Assembly: GCF_003751225.1 (NCBI RefSeq)
Contig: NZ_RJKE01000001.1
Span: 4,650,001 to 4,714,000 of the forward strand
Source: Actinocorallia herbida
GTDB lineage: Bacteria; Actinomycetota; Actinomycetes; Streptosporangiales; Streptosporangiaceae
Direction of reading: 5' to 3'
Length of the DNA stretch: 64,000 nucleotides
The translations under genes were made by a program, and so were the position numbers. Below are positions 10,367 through 18,609 of this stretch, one piece after another (the first letter of the stretch is position 1; each line of letters starts with the position of its first letter). The notes beneath the pieces are model-generated. The model ran no database searches and was not told the DNA's origin. It worked only from the letters and a program-made list of their open reading frames with translations.

Positions 10367-12559
10367 ATGCCACCCGTCGATTGGACCAGGCTCGGCAGCC
10401 CAGGTGAGGTCTGGTGGGCGCACGTCGGCGACGCCTCCACCATCGCCGTCGGCACCTTCGGCGGCCACCTCTACCTGCGCGAACGCGCGGCCACCGGATG
10501 GAGGTGGGTGCACCTCGGGGTCCCGCCCGGCGTCGAGAAGCTGCTCAACGGCACGCTCGTCCCCGTCGACGGAGCGGACGGCCTCCAGCCCATGGTCGTG
10601 GACTTCGACGCCAAGGTCTGGCTGCACCGGAAGGGCGCGACGCCCACTCCGTGGACCGGGATCTCCGGGCCGCCACCGGGATCCTCGGGCCTGGGCTTCT
10701 TCCTCTGGCCCGGCGACATCCAGGCCAGTGCCATCCGCCGGAACACCCTGCTCAAGCACACGCTCGTGATCACCAACGCCACCATCCGGCCGTGGATCCG
10801 CCAGGGCCTCGATCCCGACGACTCGTGGTTCCCGATCCCCCTGGACGCCGACTGGGTCTCCGCCGAACTCGCCGTCGCCGCCGCGCCCGTCACGCCGGGG
10901 GCGCCTCCGCAACCGCACATCTTCGCCGTGACGCTCGACCCCGACAGCCTCGGAGAGATCGAGAAGTTCCAGATCGCCGTGCATGAGAACTCCCTCTGGA
11001 CCTGGATCACACCCGGTGGCCAGGCGCCCTTTCTCAACGGACTGTCGGCCACCTCCTTCCGGGACGGCAGCGGCCGGCTCCAGGCCTGCGCCGTCGTGAC
11101 GTCCAGGGCGGTCACGGACACCGTCAAGATGCTCGTCGGCTCGGGACGGGACTGGCAGTGGTCCGATCTCGGGCGGCCGAACGCGACCGGCGGCCCCGAC
11201 TTCGTCGACGAGGCCCTCGTGGCGGTCAAGGGCTCCGACCCCGGACCCGGCGAGCCCGTCGTCCTGGCCCGCGCCGACGACCGCCTCTGGTCCCGCACGC
11301 CGGCCGGCGCCTGGAAGGACCTGGGCAGCACGCTGTCGGACGGGGGCGCCGTCCGCCCCGTCTCCGCCGTCGAAGTCGCGGCGGCGGAGGGGCAGGGGCG
11401 CGTCCTGACCGTGGGCATCGCCGAGAACTTCGATCTGTGGGCCATCGAGTCGGGGACCGGCGAACCTCGGTGGGAACGCCACGGCCAGCCAGGCCCCGCG
11501 GCCTTGATCGTCGGAGCCTACGACGAGGCTCCCGACCCGAACGAACCGGACTTCCTCCCGATCGGATTCCCGGTGATCAGCGAGGACGGCGCGCTCTGGA
11601 ACTGCCGGCTGTGGGGAGACCTGGTCTCCGGCGGATTCGCCACGTACTTCAGCCAGGCCCTCTTCTGGACCGACCACGGCACGCCCGCGCCGAACGTCAC
11701 CTGCACCGCAGGTGTGGGGATCTCCTCCCCACCCGTCGGCGCCCCTTCCGATGGCACCTCGATCTTCGTGATCGGCAGTGACGGCCACCTGTGGGCGAGA
11801 AAGGCCGACGCCGGCGGCTGGACCTGGGTCGACCACGGTGCCCCCGCCGGCGCGGCGGTCACGACGGGCGTGGCCCCGATCTCGCCCGGGCCGTCGCCCT
11901 CCCCCCTGGTCCACGTGCTGGCCGACGACGGCCGGCTCTGGACGCACTCCTCAGCCGGCGGCCCAGCCTGGACGGATCACGAGGCTCCTCCGGGCCAGCT
12001 GATCTTCGCCGTCATCGGCGCGCAACCCCTCACATCCGCGGAGGGGGATTTCACGGTCGCCGCCGCCGTGACCGCCGACGGTCACCTCTGGATCAACGTC
12101 TACGACGGCAGCGTGTCCGATTGGATCGACCTGGGCACCCCCACTCCGACCGAGCGGATCGGCGCCGGCATCGGCGTCTCGCGGGTGTCCCCCGCCGACT
12201 CCCTGGAGATCGCGGTGGTCGGCTCGAGCGAGCAGGTGTGGACCCTCCGCTGGTCCCTCGCCGGGTCGGCGCAGTGGACCGCACGCGGCCGTCCCGCCGA
12301 CGCCCGCCCCCGCGCCCCGATCGGCACCCTGCAGGACGCCTCCGCCCCCGCGACCTCCCTCGTCCTCGTCGTCGGAATCGACCACCAGATCTGGCGCCTG
12401 TCCACCGGAGGCGGCGGCTGGTCCCGCTGGGACCCGCGGTCCCCCACGACCAAGGTCCTCAGCGGAAAGGCGCAGACCCTCGTCCACACGCTCCCCTGCG
12501 CCGTGATCCTGGACGGCGACCACCGAGTCCACGTCGTCACCTCCGCCATTCCCACATGA
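10367..12559 (+). CDS. tectonin/PLL-like double beta-propeller protein of the Tc toxin operon
   Basis: A 730-aa protein without signal peptide or membrane segment. It is built almost entirely from ~50-residue blades with a recurring W-x-D/H-x-G-x-P core: WVHLGVPPG, WSDLGRPNA, WERHGQPGP, WTDHGTPAP, WVDHGAPAG, WTDHEAPPG, WIDLGTPTP and others. I count about 13-14 blades, which would fit two seven-bladed propellers. Similar repeats occur in PLL-type and tectonin-type sugar-binding propellers. The start is ATG 10367 behind GGACAGGAGC, 16 nt after the TcA second half. Its position as the last operon gene suggests an accessory receptor-binding or lectin subunit of the toxin. That role is inference. 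Confidence 0.7.
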   Translation: MPPVDWTRLGSPGEVWWAHVGDASTIAVGTFGGHLYLRERAATGWRWVHLGVPPGVEKLLNGTLVPVDGADGLQPMVVDFDAKVWLHRKGATPTPWTGISGPPPGSSGLGFFLWPGDIQASAIRRNTLLKHTLVITNATIRPWIRQGLDPDDSWFPIPLDADWVSAELAVAAAPVTPGAPPQPHIFAVTLDPDSLGEIEKFQIAVHENSLWTWITPGGQAPFLNGLSATSFRDGSGRLQACAVVTSRAVTDTVKMLVGSGRDWQWSDLGRPNATGGPDFVDEALVAVKGSDPGPGEPVVLARADDRLWSRTPAGAWKDLGSTLSDGGAVRPVSAVEVAAAEGQGRVLTVGIAENFDLWAIESGTGEPRWERHGQPGPAALIVGAYDEAPDPNEPDFLPIGFPVISEDGALWNCRLWGDLVSGGFATYFSQALFWTDHGTPAPNVTCTAGVGISSPPVGAPSDGTSIFVIGSDGHLWARKADAGGWTWVDHGAPAGAAVTTGVAPISPGPSPSPLVHVLADDGRLWTHSSAGGPAWTDHEAPPGQLIFAVIGAQPLTSAEGDFTVAAAVTADGHLWINVYDGSVSDWIDLGTPTPTERIGAGIGVSRVSPADSLEIAVVGSSEQVWTLRWSLAGSAQWTARGRPADARPRAPIGTLQDASAPATSLVLVVGIDHQIWRLSTGGGGWSRWDPRSPTTKVLSGKAQTLVHTLPCAVILDGDHRVHVVTSAIPT

Positions 12560-13036
12560 CGGTCGCCCTCGATCCGGGGGTGGCGATTTCTGACCGTGAG
12601 CGGCCAATCTCCGGCGTGACCTGGCGGGCGGTGCGGCCGCTGTGCAGGAGACCGGTGGGCTCGGTCTCCGGATCCGGCGAGAACGGAATCCGATCGGTCG
12701 GCGACCTGGACTTATCACCTACCGTCCACTTCATTTACACATTCTGTAAGATCAAATTCCATCGCCCGGTCATCGCCATGCCGAATCTAATTCGGTTCTA
12801 TCGTCGCGGCCCGACTACGGCTCCGACCTGGGCGAATACCGTGGTTTTATGAACCGGCGCCGGGTCTCTAGACCGGAATGTGAATTCAACGACGGGTTTC
12901 TTGCACACCTCGCAATACATCTTTAATCTACGCGAAACTCACCTCCCGTCATGAAGGGAGTTCGGGAGACCGGCGCGATTTCCGGTTTCCTGGATTTTCC
13001 ATGCCGTCTCCACCCCCCTGAAATGAGGAGAAGATC
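12560..13036. promoter_or_regulatory. intergenic region with a sigma-70-like promoter for the secreted protein gene
   Basis: This 477-base stretch has markedly lower GC than its surroundings and no convincing gene. A good housekeeping-type promoter is visible: TTGCAC at 12901-12906, a 17-nt spacer, and TAATCT at 12924-12929. It predicts a start near 12936 and a ~100-nt leader for the gene at 13037. A small dyad TTACA-N5-TGTAA lies at 12735-12749 and could be an operator. No terminator for the toxin operon was recognised. Confidence 0.55.
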
Positions 13037-13645
13037 ATGCGAAAGAGTTCATCGGCGATGCTGGTGGCGGCCGCGGCGGCCGCGGGCGTCGTCTGCGTCG
13101 GCGCGCCCGCGTTCGCCGCGACCTGGACCGTCACCCCGGGCGGCGCGGTCACCGCGACCGCCGGCACGACCACGTTGAAGGACGTCACCTCCGGCGCGAC
13201 CCTCACCTGCACCTCGTCGACGACCGACGCGACCGTGCAGAGCGGCACCGGGCTGTCCGGCACCGCCATCGCCACCATCACCAACGTGAACTTCACCAGC
13301 TGCAAGGGTCCGCTGGGCATCAAGTTCAACGTCGTCAACAACGGCGTCTCCTACCAGCTCAACGCCGTCTCCTACGCGTCCGGCGTCACCACCGGCACCC
13401 TCGACAACGTCACCGCCACCATGAGCGGCCTGCTCTGCTCGGCGTCGGTCGGCGGGACCACCGCCACCACCCCGGGCTCCGTCAACGGCACCTACACCAA
13501 CAGCACCGGCGTCCTCGCCGTCAGCGGCGGCAACCTCCACGTCTGGAACGTCTCCGGCTGCTTCGGCCTCCTCCACAACGGCGACGCCGTCACCTACACC
13601 GCCAACTACACCCTCGCGCCCACCCTCACCATCACCAGCCCCTGA
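13037..13645 (+). CDS. secreted protein of unknown function
   Basis: A 202-aa protein with a clear Sec signal peptide: MRKSSS, a hydrophobic Ala/Val core, and an APAFA-A cleavage site near residue 30. The mature part is about 170 residues, rich in Thr, Ser, Val, Gly and Asn, with alternating beta-strand-like segments and two or three Cys pairs (LTCTSS, FTSCKGP, LLCSAS, SGCFGLL). This suggests a small disulphide-stabilised beta-sandwich. GAGGAG lies just upstream of the ATG. It is followed by a strong terminator and has its own promoter, so it is monocistronic. No function recognised. Confidence 0.8.
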   Translation: MRKSSSAMLVAAAAAAGVVCVGAPAFAATWTVTPGGAVTATAGTTTLKDVTSGATLTCTSSTTDATVQSGTGLSGTAIATITNVNFTSCKGPLGIKFNVVNNGVSYQLNAVSYASGVTTGTLDNVTATMSGLLCSASVGGTTATTPGSVNGTYTNSTGVLAVSGGNLHVWNVSGCFGLLHNGDAVTYTANYTLAPTLTITSP

Positions 13646-13651
13646 CCCCAC

Positions 13652-13692
13652 CCCGGCGGCCGGCCGACCGACCCGTTCGGCCGGCCGCCGGG
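13652..13692 (+). terminator. strong hairpin terminator after the secreted protein gene
   Basis: A perfect 16-bp stem (13652-13667 paired with 13677-13692, based on GGCGGCCGGCCGA) with a 9-nt loop, starting 7 nt after the stop codon. There is no U-tract, as is usual in GC-rich actinomycetes. Confidence 0.8.
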
Positions 13693-13761
13693 ATCCCCGT
13701 CGCGTCAGCCGGGCTTCCTGATGTGCCCCGCTGATTCCGGACAGCTCTATTTGCGGTCAAT

Positions 13762-14673
13762 TCACGCTGAGAGCTGGGAGTTCAGGTACTCAGTGTGAAC
13801 CTGGGCCGGGCTCTTGTTGCCGAGTGCTGAATGCCGTCGCCGGGGATTATACCAGAGCTCGATGTATTTGATGATGTCCCGGCGTGCGTGTTCTCGAGTG
13901 GGATATTCCGTCCGATGGACGCGCTCGTTCTTCAGTGCGGCGAAGAAGGATTCCGCGAGTGCGTTATCCCAGCAGACTCCGGTCCGCCCGGTCGATTGCC
14001 GTAGCCGGAGGCGCCGCAGGGTCTCGGCGAACTGCCTGGACATGTAATTGCTTCCGCGGTCGCTGTGAAATATCGCGCTTTCGGCCAGCCGGTGGTTTCG
14101 GGCCGCCATGCCGATCGCCTTCTCGATCAGCGGGGTCTTGTAGTCCTCGCCGATCGCCCAGCCGATGACGGCTCTGGAATAGCAGTCGATCACCGTCGCC
14201 AGATAGATCCAGCCCTCCCATGTTTCGACGTAGGTGATGTCGCCGACGAGTTTTTCGCCGGGGGCGGACGCGGTGAAGTCGCGCTGCACGAGGTCGGGCA
14301 CGTGGTGGGCCTGGCCGTCCTGCTCGGTCAGCCCGACGCGCCATGGCCTGGGCTGGCAGGGCTCCAGCCCCAGCTCCCGCATGACCGAGCGGACGAGCTC
14401 CGGCCCGGCGGGCACGCCCTGTTCCACCAGATCGGTGTGGATCCGCCGATACCCGTACGTCCCATCGGAAACGTCGAAGAAGTGCCTCACCCACGCCTTC
14501 AGCTCATCGCGGCGCCGCGCGGTCGCCGACTCCGGCCGGCTTCTCCATTCGTAGAATCCCGAGCGCGAGACACCCAGCCATGCGCACATCTGAACGATTG
14601 CCGGCGATCTATCGCCGATGACGACCGAAGGGTTGGCGTACTCCGCGTCGATGAACTCGTACTTCGAGGTCAC
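13762..14673 (-). CDS. IS3-family transposase OrfB (DDE integrase core)
   Basis: A 303-aa catalytic part with the rve fold. The DDE triad is visible: D in KLVGDITYVETWEG, D in IFHSDRGSNYMS, and E in WDNALAESFFAALKNE, 35 residues after the second Asp as usual. An upstream HTH_21 region (YGYRRIHTDL) is also present. The reading frame is open back to the A7 slip site in OrfA, in the -1 frame, so both a separate OrfB and an OrfAB fusion are possible. No frameshift or internal stop, so the element may still be mobile. Confidence 0.93.
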   Translation of the reverse strand: MTSKYEFIDAEYANPSVVIGDRSPAIVQMCAWLGVSRSGFYEWRSRPESATARRRDELKAWVRHFFDVSDGTYGYRRIHTDLVEQGVPAGPELVRSVMRELGLEPCQPRPWRVGLTEQDGQAHHVPDLVQRDFTASAPGEKLVGDITYVETWEGWIYLATVIDCYSRAVIGWAIGEDYKTPLIEKAIGMAARNHRLAESAIFHSDRGSNYMSRQFAETLRRLRLRQSTGRTGVCWDNALAESFFAALKNERVHRTEYPTREHARRDIIKYIELWYNPRRRHSALGNKSPAQVHTEYLNSQLSA

Positions 14674-14960
14674 CGCTGCTCCCGAGCGAAGTACAACGCC
14701 GCTTTTTTTACGAACTCGAGCTCCATCTTGAGTTCCTGGATCTCGCGTTCCTGCTCCTTCAGGCGCACCCGCTCATCGAGCGTCAAAGGAGCCTCTTCCC
14801 CGGCATGCTCACGCCGGTACGCACTCACCCAATTCGCCAGAGTCCCGGCATTGATGCCGAGCTCCTTCGCGACCTGTGCGATCGGACGGGAAGAATCCAC
14901 CACCAACCTGGCGGCTTCCTGCCGATATTCAGGAGAGTAATTCCTCTTCGAACGAGCCAA
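14670..14960 (-). CDS. IS3-family transposase OrfA
   Basis: A 96-aa DNA-binding subunit. Residues 1-50 carry the helix-turn-helix typical of IS3 OrfA (YSPEYRQEAARLV ... IAQVAKELGINAGTLANWV). Residues 60-90 form a leucine-zipper-like coiled coil (LKEQEREIQELKMELEFVKKAA). The stop codon overlaps the OrfB GTG start as GTGA. A run of seven A residues near the 3' end (14703-14709) is a likely -1 frameshift site that would give the OrfAB transposase. Confidence 0.92.
   Translation of the reverse strand: MARSKRNYSPEYRQEAARLVVDSSRPIAQVAKELGINAGTLANWVSAYRREHAGEEAPLTLDERVRLKEQEREIQELKMELEFVKKAALYFAREQR
14703..14709 (-). promoter_or_regulatory. programmed -1 frameshift slip site of the IS3 element
   Basis: Seven consecutive A residues on the coding strand, followed by GCGGCG, in the codon context GTA AAA AAA GCG. 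Slipping back one base enters the OrfB frame, which is open from here to the OrfB start. This matches the A6G/A7 slippery sites known in IS3 elements. Confidence 0.75.
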
Positions 14961-15128
14961 ATCACTTACCTTTCCGGACTACCCCATTCTAGTGGGGCCA
15001 CTGTCCGGAACCTTCGGGGCGGCTCATCCCTCGTTCGGTGGAGAGGTCCATCCACCACGGGTGGCCGTTCCGATGATCGCGTCGTCCGTCACGATCACGA
15101 ATACCGGCAGATCTCGCGGCTGACCCGC

Positions 15129-16736
15129 CTATGCGGGTCGCCGGTCGGTCGTCAGGGTGGCGGTGCGGGTGGGGCGGGTGCGGCCGCGCACGGTGGTTTC
15201 GCCGGTTATGTACCAGTGGGCGGCTTCGGTGGGGGCGGCGGCGTCGAGAACCGGAGCGGCGGCCAGGAGGAGGGCGGGGGTGGTCTTGGCGAGTTCGGTG
15301 AGGCGGGCGGCCTCGTTGACCGGGTCGCCGATGACGGTGTACTCGAAGCGGTGGAGGGCGCCGATGTGGCCGGCGACGACCTCGCCGCCGGAGACGCCGA
15401 CGGCCGCGGTCACCTCGGGCACCTCGGCGGCCAGCCGCGCGGCCATCGTGCGGGCCGCGGCCAGGGTGCGCGTCGGCGCGTCGTCGAGCGGTGAGGGGGC
15501 GCCGAAGACGGCGAGGGCGGCGTCGCCCTCGAACTTGTTGATCCAGCCGCCGTGCTCCTCGACCACCTCGACGACGACCGCGAAGAACTCGTTCAGCAGC
15601 CCGACGACCTCGATCGGCGGCCGGGTGGCGGCGAGCCGGGTCGAGCCGACGAGGTCGACGAAGATGACGCAGACGTCCCGGAGCTCTCCGCCCAGCTCGA
15701 CGCCCTGCTCCAGGGTGAGGCGGGCGACGTCCTCGCCGACCTGGCGGCCGAACAGGTCCTGGATCTGTTCGCGCTCGCGCAGCCCGGCGACCATGTGGTT
15801 GAACCCTGCCTGGAGCCTGCCGATCTGGCTGCCGTCGTACACGGGCACCTCGACGTCGAGGTCGCCCCGCTCGACCCGGCCGATCGCCTGCCGCACCGAG
15901 TCGATCGGCGCGGCGACGGCCTGGGCGATCAGGAACGTGACCGCGACGCCGACGATCAGCGCCGTCGCGCCCAGCGCCACCGCCACCCAGGCCATCTGAC
16001 GGGCGGTGACGTTCGCGCCGAGCAGGGTGACGGCACCGAAGATCAGCAGGCCGAGGACCGGCACCGCCGTGCCGAGCGTCCAGGCCAAGACCAGCCGCGC
16101 CACCACGCCGGGAACGCCGGACTCGTCAGGGATCCGGGTGCTCAGCGCGTCGGTGACGGCCCGGCGCAGCAGCCGCTCGGTGAGCAGGTAGATGATCGTG
16201 CAGGTGGTCAGCCCGCCCAGCAGGCAGGTAAGGCCGACCTTGAGCGCCATCAGCGGCGAGAACCACAGGTTGATCAGCGCCCAGCCGACCCCGGCGGGCC
16301 CCCACAGCGCGACGTGCACGCGCATCATGCGCAGCGGCGCGCGCAGCATCAGCCGGCGCTCCTCGTCCTCCAGCCGCCGGCCGGTGAGCATCAGCCGCCG
16401 CACCGGCCGGAACATGCGCAGTCCCCAGGCGACGCCGACCACGATCGCCACTGCCAGGTACGCGAGCAGCAGCCCGGTGTTGAGCCGGCGCAGCGCCTCC
16501 GCGTCGGCGAGGTCCACCGGATCGGGCAGCACCACGATCGCCAGCGCCAGCACCACCAGCGCGCCGCCGATGTTCGCCACCACCACGCTGGACAGCACGA
16601 GCCGCCGCGTGCGCCGCTCGACCTGTTCCCTGGACGCCCCGGCCCGCCCGTCCAGCACCCGTGTCAGCAACCGCCCCATACGCCCGACCCCACTCCGTAA
16701 CGACTGCCCCACCAGCCACCGGGACTCCCTGGGCAT
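15129..16736 (-). CDS. membrane adenylate/guanylate cyclase with HAMP domain
   Basis: A 535-aa class III nucleotide cyclase. The N-terminal half has about six membrane segments (e.g. LVLSSVVVANIGGALVVLAL, LLLAYLAVAIVVGVAWGL). A HAMP linker follows near residues 270-320 (APIDSVRQAIGRVERGDLDV). The C-terminal catalytic domain has the metal-binding Asp in VIFVDLVGSTRLA and the paired KFEGDAALAVFGAP segment. This order is that of the mycobacterial Rv1318c/Rv1319c/Rv1320c/Rv3645 group, which make cAMP. ATG 16736 lacks an obvious ribosome site; ATG 16679 is an alternative. It stands alone, with the IS element downstream. Confidence 0.87.
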   Translation of the reverse strand: MPRESRWLVGQSLRSGVGRMGRLLTRVLDGRAGASREQVERRTRRLVLSSVVVANIGGALVVLALAIVVLPDPVDLADAEALRRLNTGLLLAYLAVAIVVGVAWGLRMFRPVRRLMLTGRRLEDEERRLMLRAPLRMMRVHVALWGPAGVGWALINLWFSPLMALKVGLTCLLGGLTTCTIIYLLTERLLRRAVTDALSTRIPDESGVPGVVARLVLAWTLGTAVPVLGLLIFGAVTLLGANVTARQMAWVAVALGATALIVGVAVTFLIAQAVAAPIDSVRQAIGRVERGDLDVEVPVYDGSQIGRLQAGFNHMVAGLREREQIQDLFGRQVGEDVARLTLEQGVELGGELRDVCVIFVDLVGSTRLAATRPPIEVVGLLNEFFAVVVEVVEEHGGWINKFEGDAALAVFGAPSPLDDAPTRTLAAARTMAARLAAEVPEVTAAVGVSGGEVVAGHIGALHRFEYTVIGDPVNEAARLTELAKTTPALLLAAAPVLDAAAPTEAAHWYITGETTVRGRTRPTRTATLTTDRRPA

Positions 16737-16846
16737 AACGAGCCCCGGCCCAAAAGGTCACGCCGGACGGACCGCCTCTTCTCCGGTTACTCCGCTTTCG
16801 GCTCCCTCCGGCGCGGCACCACGCGCCGCCGACCGCTCCGCGATTC

Positions 16847-18079
16847 CTATCTCAGTTGGTCTCGGCGGCGTCTCAGGTAGGCGGTCTCCGCGGTGTTGCC
16901 CGCCAGCTCGATCGCCCTGTCGTAGGCGGCACGGGACCTCTCGCCGTCGCCGAGGCGGCGCAGGAGGTCGGCGCGCGTCGCGTGGTAGGCGTGGTAGGCG
17001 GCCAGTTTCCCTTCGAGGCGGTCGACGGCGGCCAGGGCCACGGCCGGGCCGTCGAGTTCGGCGACGGCGATGGCCCGGTTGAGGGCGACGATCGGGGAGG
17101 CGTCGAGGCGGGTGAGCCGGTCGTACAGGGCGACGATCTGGGACCAGTCGGTGTCGCGGAGGTCGCGGGCGGAGGTGTGCACGGCGTTGATCGCGGCGAG
17201 GATCTGGTAGCGGCCCGGAGGCACTCCGGAGGCCAGGCGTTCGCGCACCAGGCGGTGGCCTTCGGCGATCAGGGCCGGGTCCCAGGCTCCGCGGTCCTGC
17301 TCGGCGAGGGAGACCAGTTCGCCGCTCGGCGAGACCCGGGCGGTGCGGCGGGCCTCGGTCAGGAGCATCAGCGCCAGCAGGCCGGCCGCCTCTCCGTCCT
17401 GCGGCAGGAGGCCACGGATCAGGCGGGCCAGCCGGATCGCCTCGGCCGTCAGGTCAGGCCGGACGGGATCGGTGTCGGGACCCGTCGCCAGGTAGCCCTC
17501 GTTGAAGACGGAGTAGAGGACGGCCAGCACCCCGGAGACCCGCGCCGGGAGATCCGCCGCGAAAGGCGCCCGGTAGGGGATGCGCGCCGCTTTGATCTTG
17601 GCCTTCGCACGGGTGATCCGCTGCCCCATCGCGGTCTCCTGGACCAGGAAGGCACGGGCGATCTCGGGCACGGTCAGCCCGGCTACCAGGCGCAGCGTCA
17701 GCGCCACCCGGGCCTCCGGCGCCAGCGCCGGGTGGCAGCAGGTGAAGATCAGCCGAAGCCTCTCGTCGCCGATGGCGCCGAGAGGCTCGGGCGGGTCGTC
17801 GTCGTACAACCGCCGGGCCTCCTCCTGTTTGGCGTCGCGCTTGCTCTCACGGCGGATCCGGTCGATGGCCTTGCGGTCGGCGGTGGTGATCAGCCAGGCG
17901 CCGGGGTTGGGCGGCACCCCGCGGGCCGGCCAGCGCTCGACGGCGGTCGCGAACGCCTCGGCCGCCGCCTCCTCGGCGACGTCGAGGTCACCGAACCGCC
18001 TGGTCAGGACCGCGACCACCCGCGCCCATTCCGCATGGTGGGCCCGGGTGATCGCCGCTCGCACATCGGGCTCGCTCAC
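16847..18079 (-). CDS. ECF RNA polymerase sigma factor with C-terminal DUF6596/TPR-like extension (ECF42 type)
   Basis: A 410-aa protein, about twice the size of a plain ECF sigma. Region 2 is at residues ~10-60 (WARVVAVLTRRFGDLDVAEE), region 4 near 110-165 (LTLRLVAGLTVPEIARAFLV). The extension contains the conserved block VLAVLYSVFNEGYLATG and helical repeats to the end. ECF42 sigma factors have this layout and are encoded next to a DGPF protein, as here. The GTG start at 18079 overlaps the stop of that gene as GTGA, so the two are translationally coupled. No anti-sigma factor is present; in this group the C-terminal extension is thought to do the control. Confidence 0.88.
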   Translation of the reverse strand: MSEPDVRAAITRAHHAEWARVVAVLTRRFGDLDVAEEAAAEAFATAVERWPARGVPPNPGAWLITTADRKAIDRIRRESKRDAKQEEARRLYDDDPPEPLGAIGDERLRLIFTCCHPALAPEARVALTLRLVAGLTVPEIARAFLVQETAMGQRITRAKAKIKAARIPYRAPFAADLPARVSGVLAVLYSVFNEGYLATGPDTDPVRPDLTAEAIRLARLIRGLLPQDGEAAGLLALMLLTEARRTARVSPSGELVSLAEQDRGAWDPALIAEGHRLVRERLASGVPPGRYQILAAINAVHTSARDLRDTDWSQIVALYDRLTRLDASPIVALNRAIAVAELDGPAVALAAVDRLEGKLAAYHAYHATRADLLRRLGDGERSRAAYDRAIELAGNTAETAYLRRRRDQLR

Positions 18080-18399
18080 AGGAACGGCCGGACCTCGACC
18101 TTCCGGTTGCAGGCCCTCGACCCCTCGGCGGCCAGCTTGAGCGCCACGTCCAGGTCCGCCGCCTCGATGATCCAGAAGCCGGCGAGGAACTCCTTCGACT
18201 CCACGAAGGGTCCATCGGTGAACAGCGTCTCCCCGCCCCGGTCGTCGATCACCGTGGCCGTGCCGGGCTCCGCGAGTCCCCCGGCGAAGACCCAGTGGCC
18301 CCCGGCCACGAGCCCTTCGTTGAACACGTCGATCGCGGCGTCCTCGTCCGGCGTGGCCAGGACGGGCTCGTCGAAGATCACGGAAACCAGGTACTGCAT
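18076..18399 (-). CDS. YCII-related DGPF-domain protein
   Basis: A 107-aa protein of the YCII/DGPF family, with the defining motif at LFTDGPFVESKEFLAGFWII (residues ~55-75) and the usual MQYLVSVIFDE start. A good ribosome site (GGAGACGATCCGAC) precedes the ATG. It is the first gene of a two-gene operon with the ECF42-type sigma factor, overlapping it by 4 bases. DGPF proteins are the regular genomic partners of this sigma group; their biochemical role is not settled. Confidence 0.88.
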   Translation of the reverse strand: MQYLVSVIFDEPVLATPDEDAAIDVFNEGLVAGGHWVFAGGLAEPGTATVIDDRGGETLFTDGPFVESKEFLAGFWIIEAADLDVALKLAAEGSRACNRKVEVRPFL

Positions 18400-18609
18400 G
18401 TCGGATCGTCTCCTGTGCTCCGGCCGCCCCTCGCGGGCCGCCTCTCACTTCTACTACGAACGCCGCGGTCCGGATCCGACACGGCCTCGCGGACTTCTTC
18501 AAAAGACCCGGGCCCGCCTGTCACGGTGCCCGCCGCCCGTCTTACACTTGGTACCGGAATACGCTATACCTTTAATCATGTTCCAGTATCTATGAGAGCG
18601 AGCGAGGAC
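18400..18609. promoter_or_regulatory. divergent promoter region, DGPF/sigma operon and TetR gene
   Basis: Non-coding region between the divergent DGPF gene and TetR gene. Near the TetR start is an AT-richer segment (18555-18590) with an imperfect dyad GGTACCGGAATACGCTATACC at 18551-18571 that might be a TetR operator. The dyad is weak (GGTA arms plus one inner match). Confidence 0.4.

Larger units (their letters stand above)
13719..15026 (-). mobile_element. IS3-family insertion sequence, complete (1308 bp)
   Basis: The element is bounded by imperfect 26-bp inverted repeats, 13719-13744 and 15001-15026. Both begin TGA, share GCCCCG, and end in TTCCGGACAG at their inner side. The 3-bp direct repeat TCC flanks both ends (13716-13718 and 15027-15029), the size expected for IS3 target duplication. 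Inside are OrfA and OrfB, both on the minus strand. All parts look intact. It inserted between the secreted-protein terminator and the cyclase gene, disrupting no recognisable gene. Confidence 0.92.
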
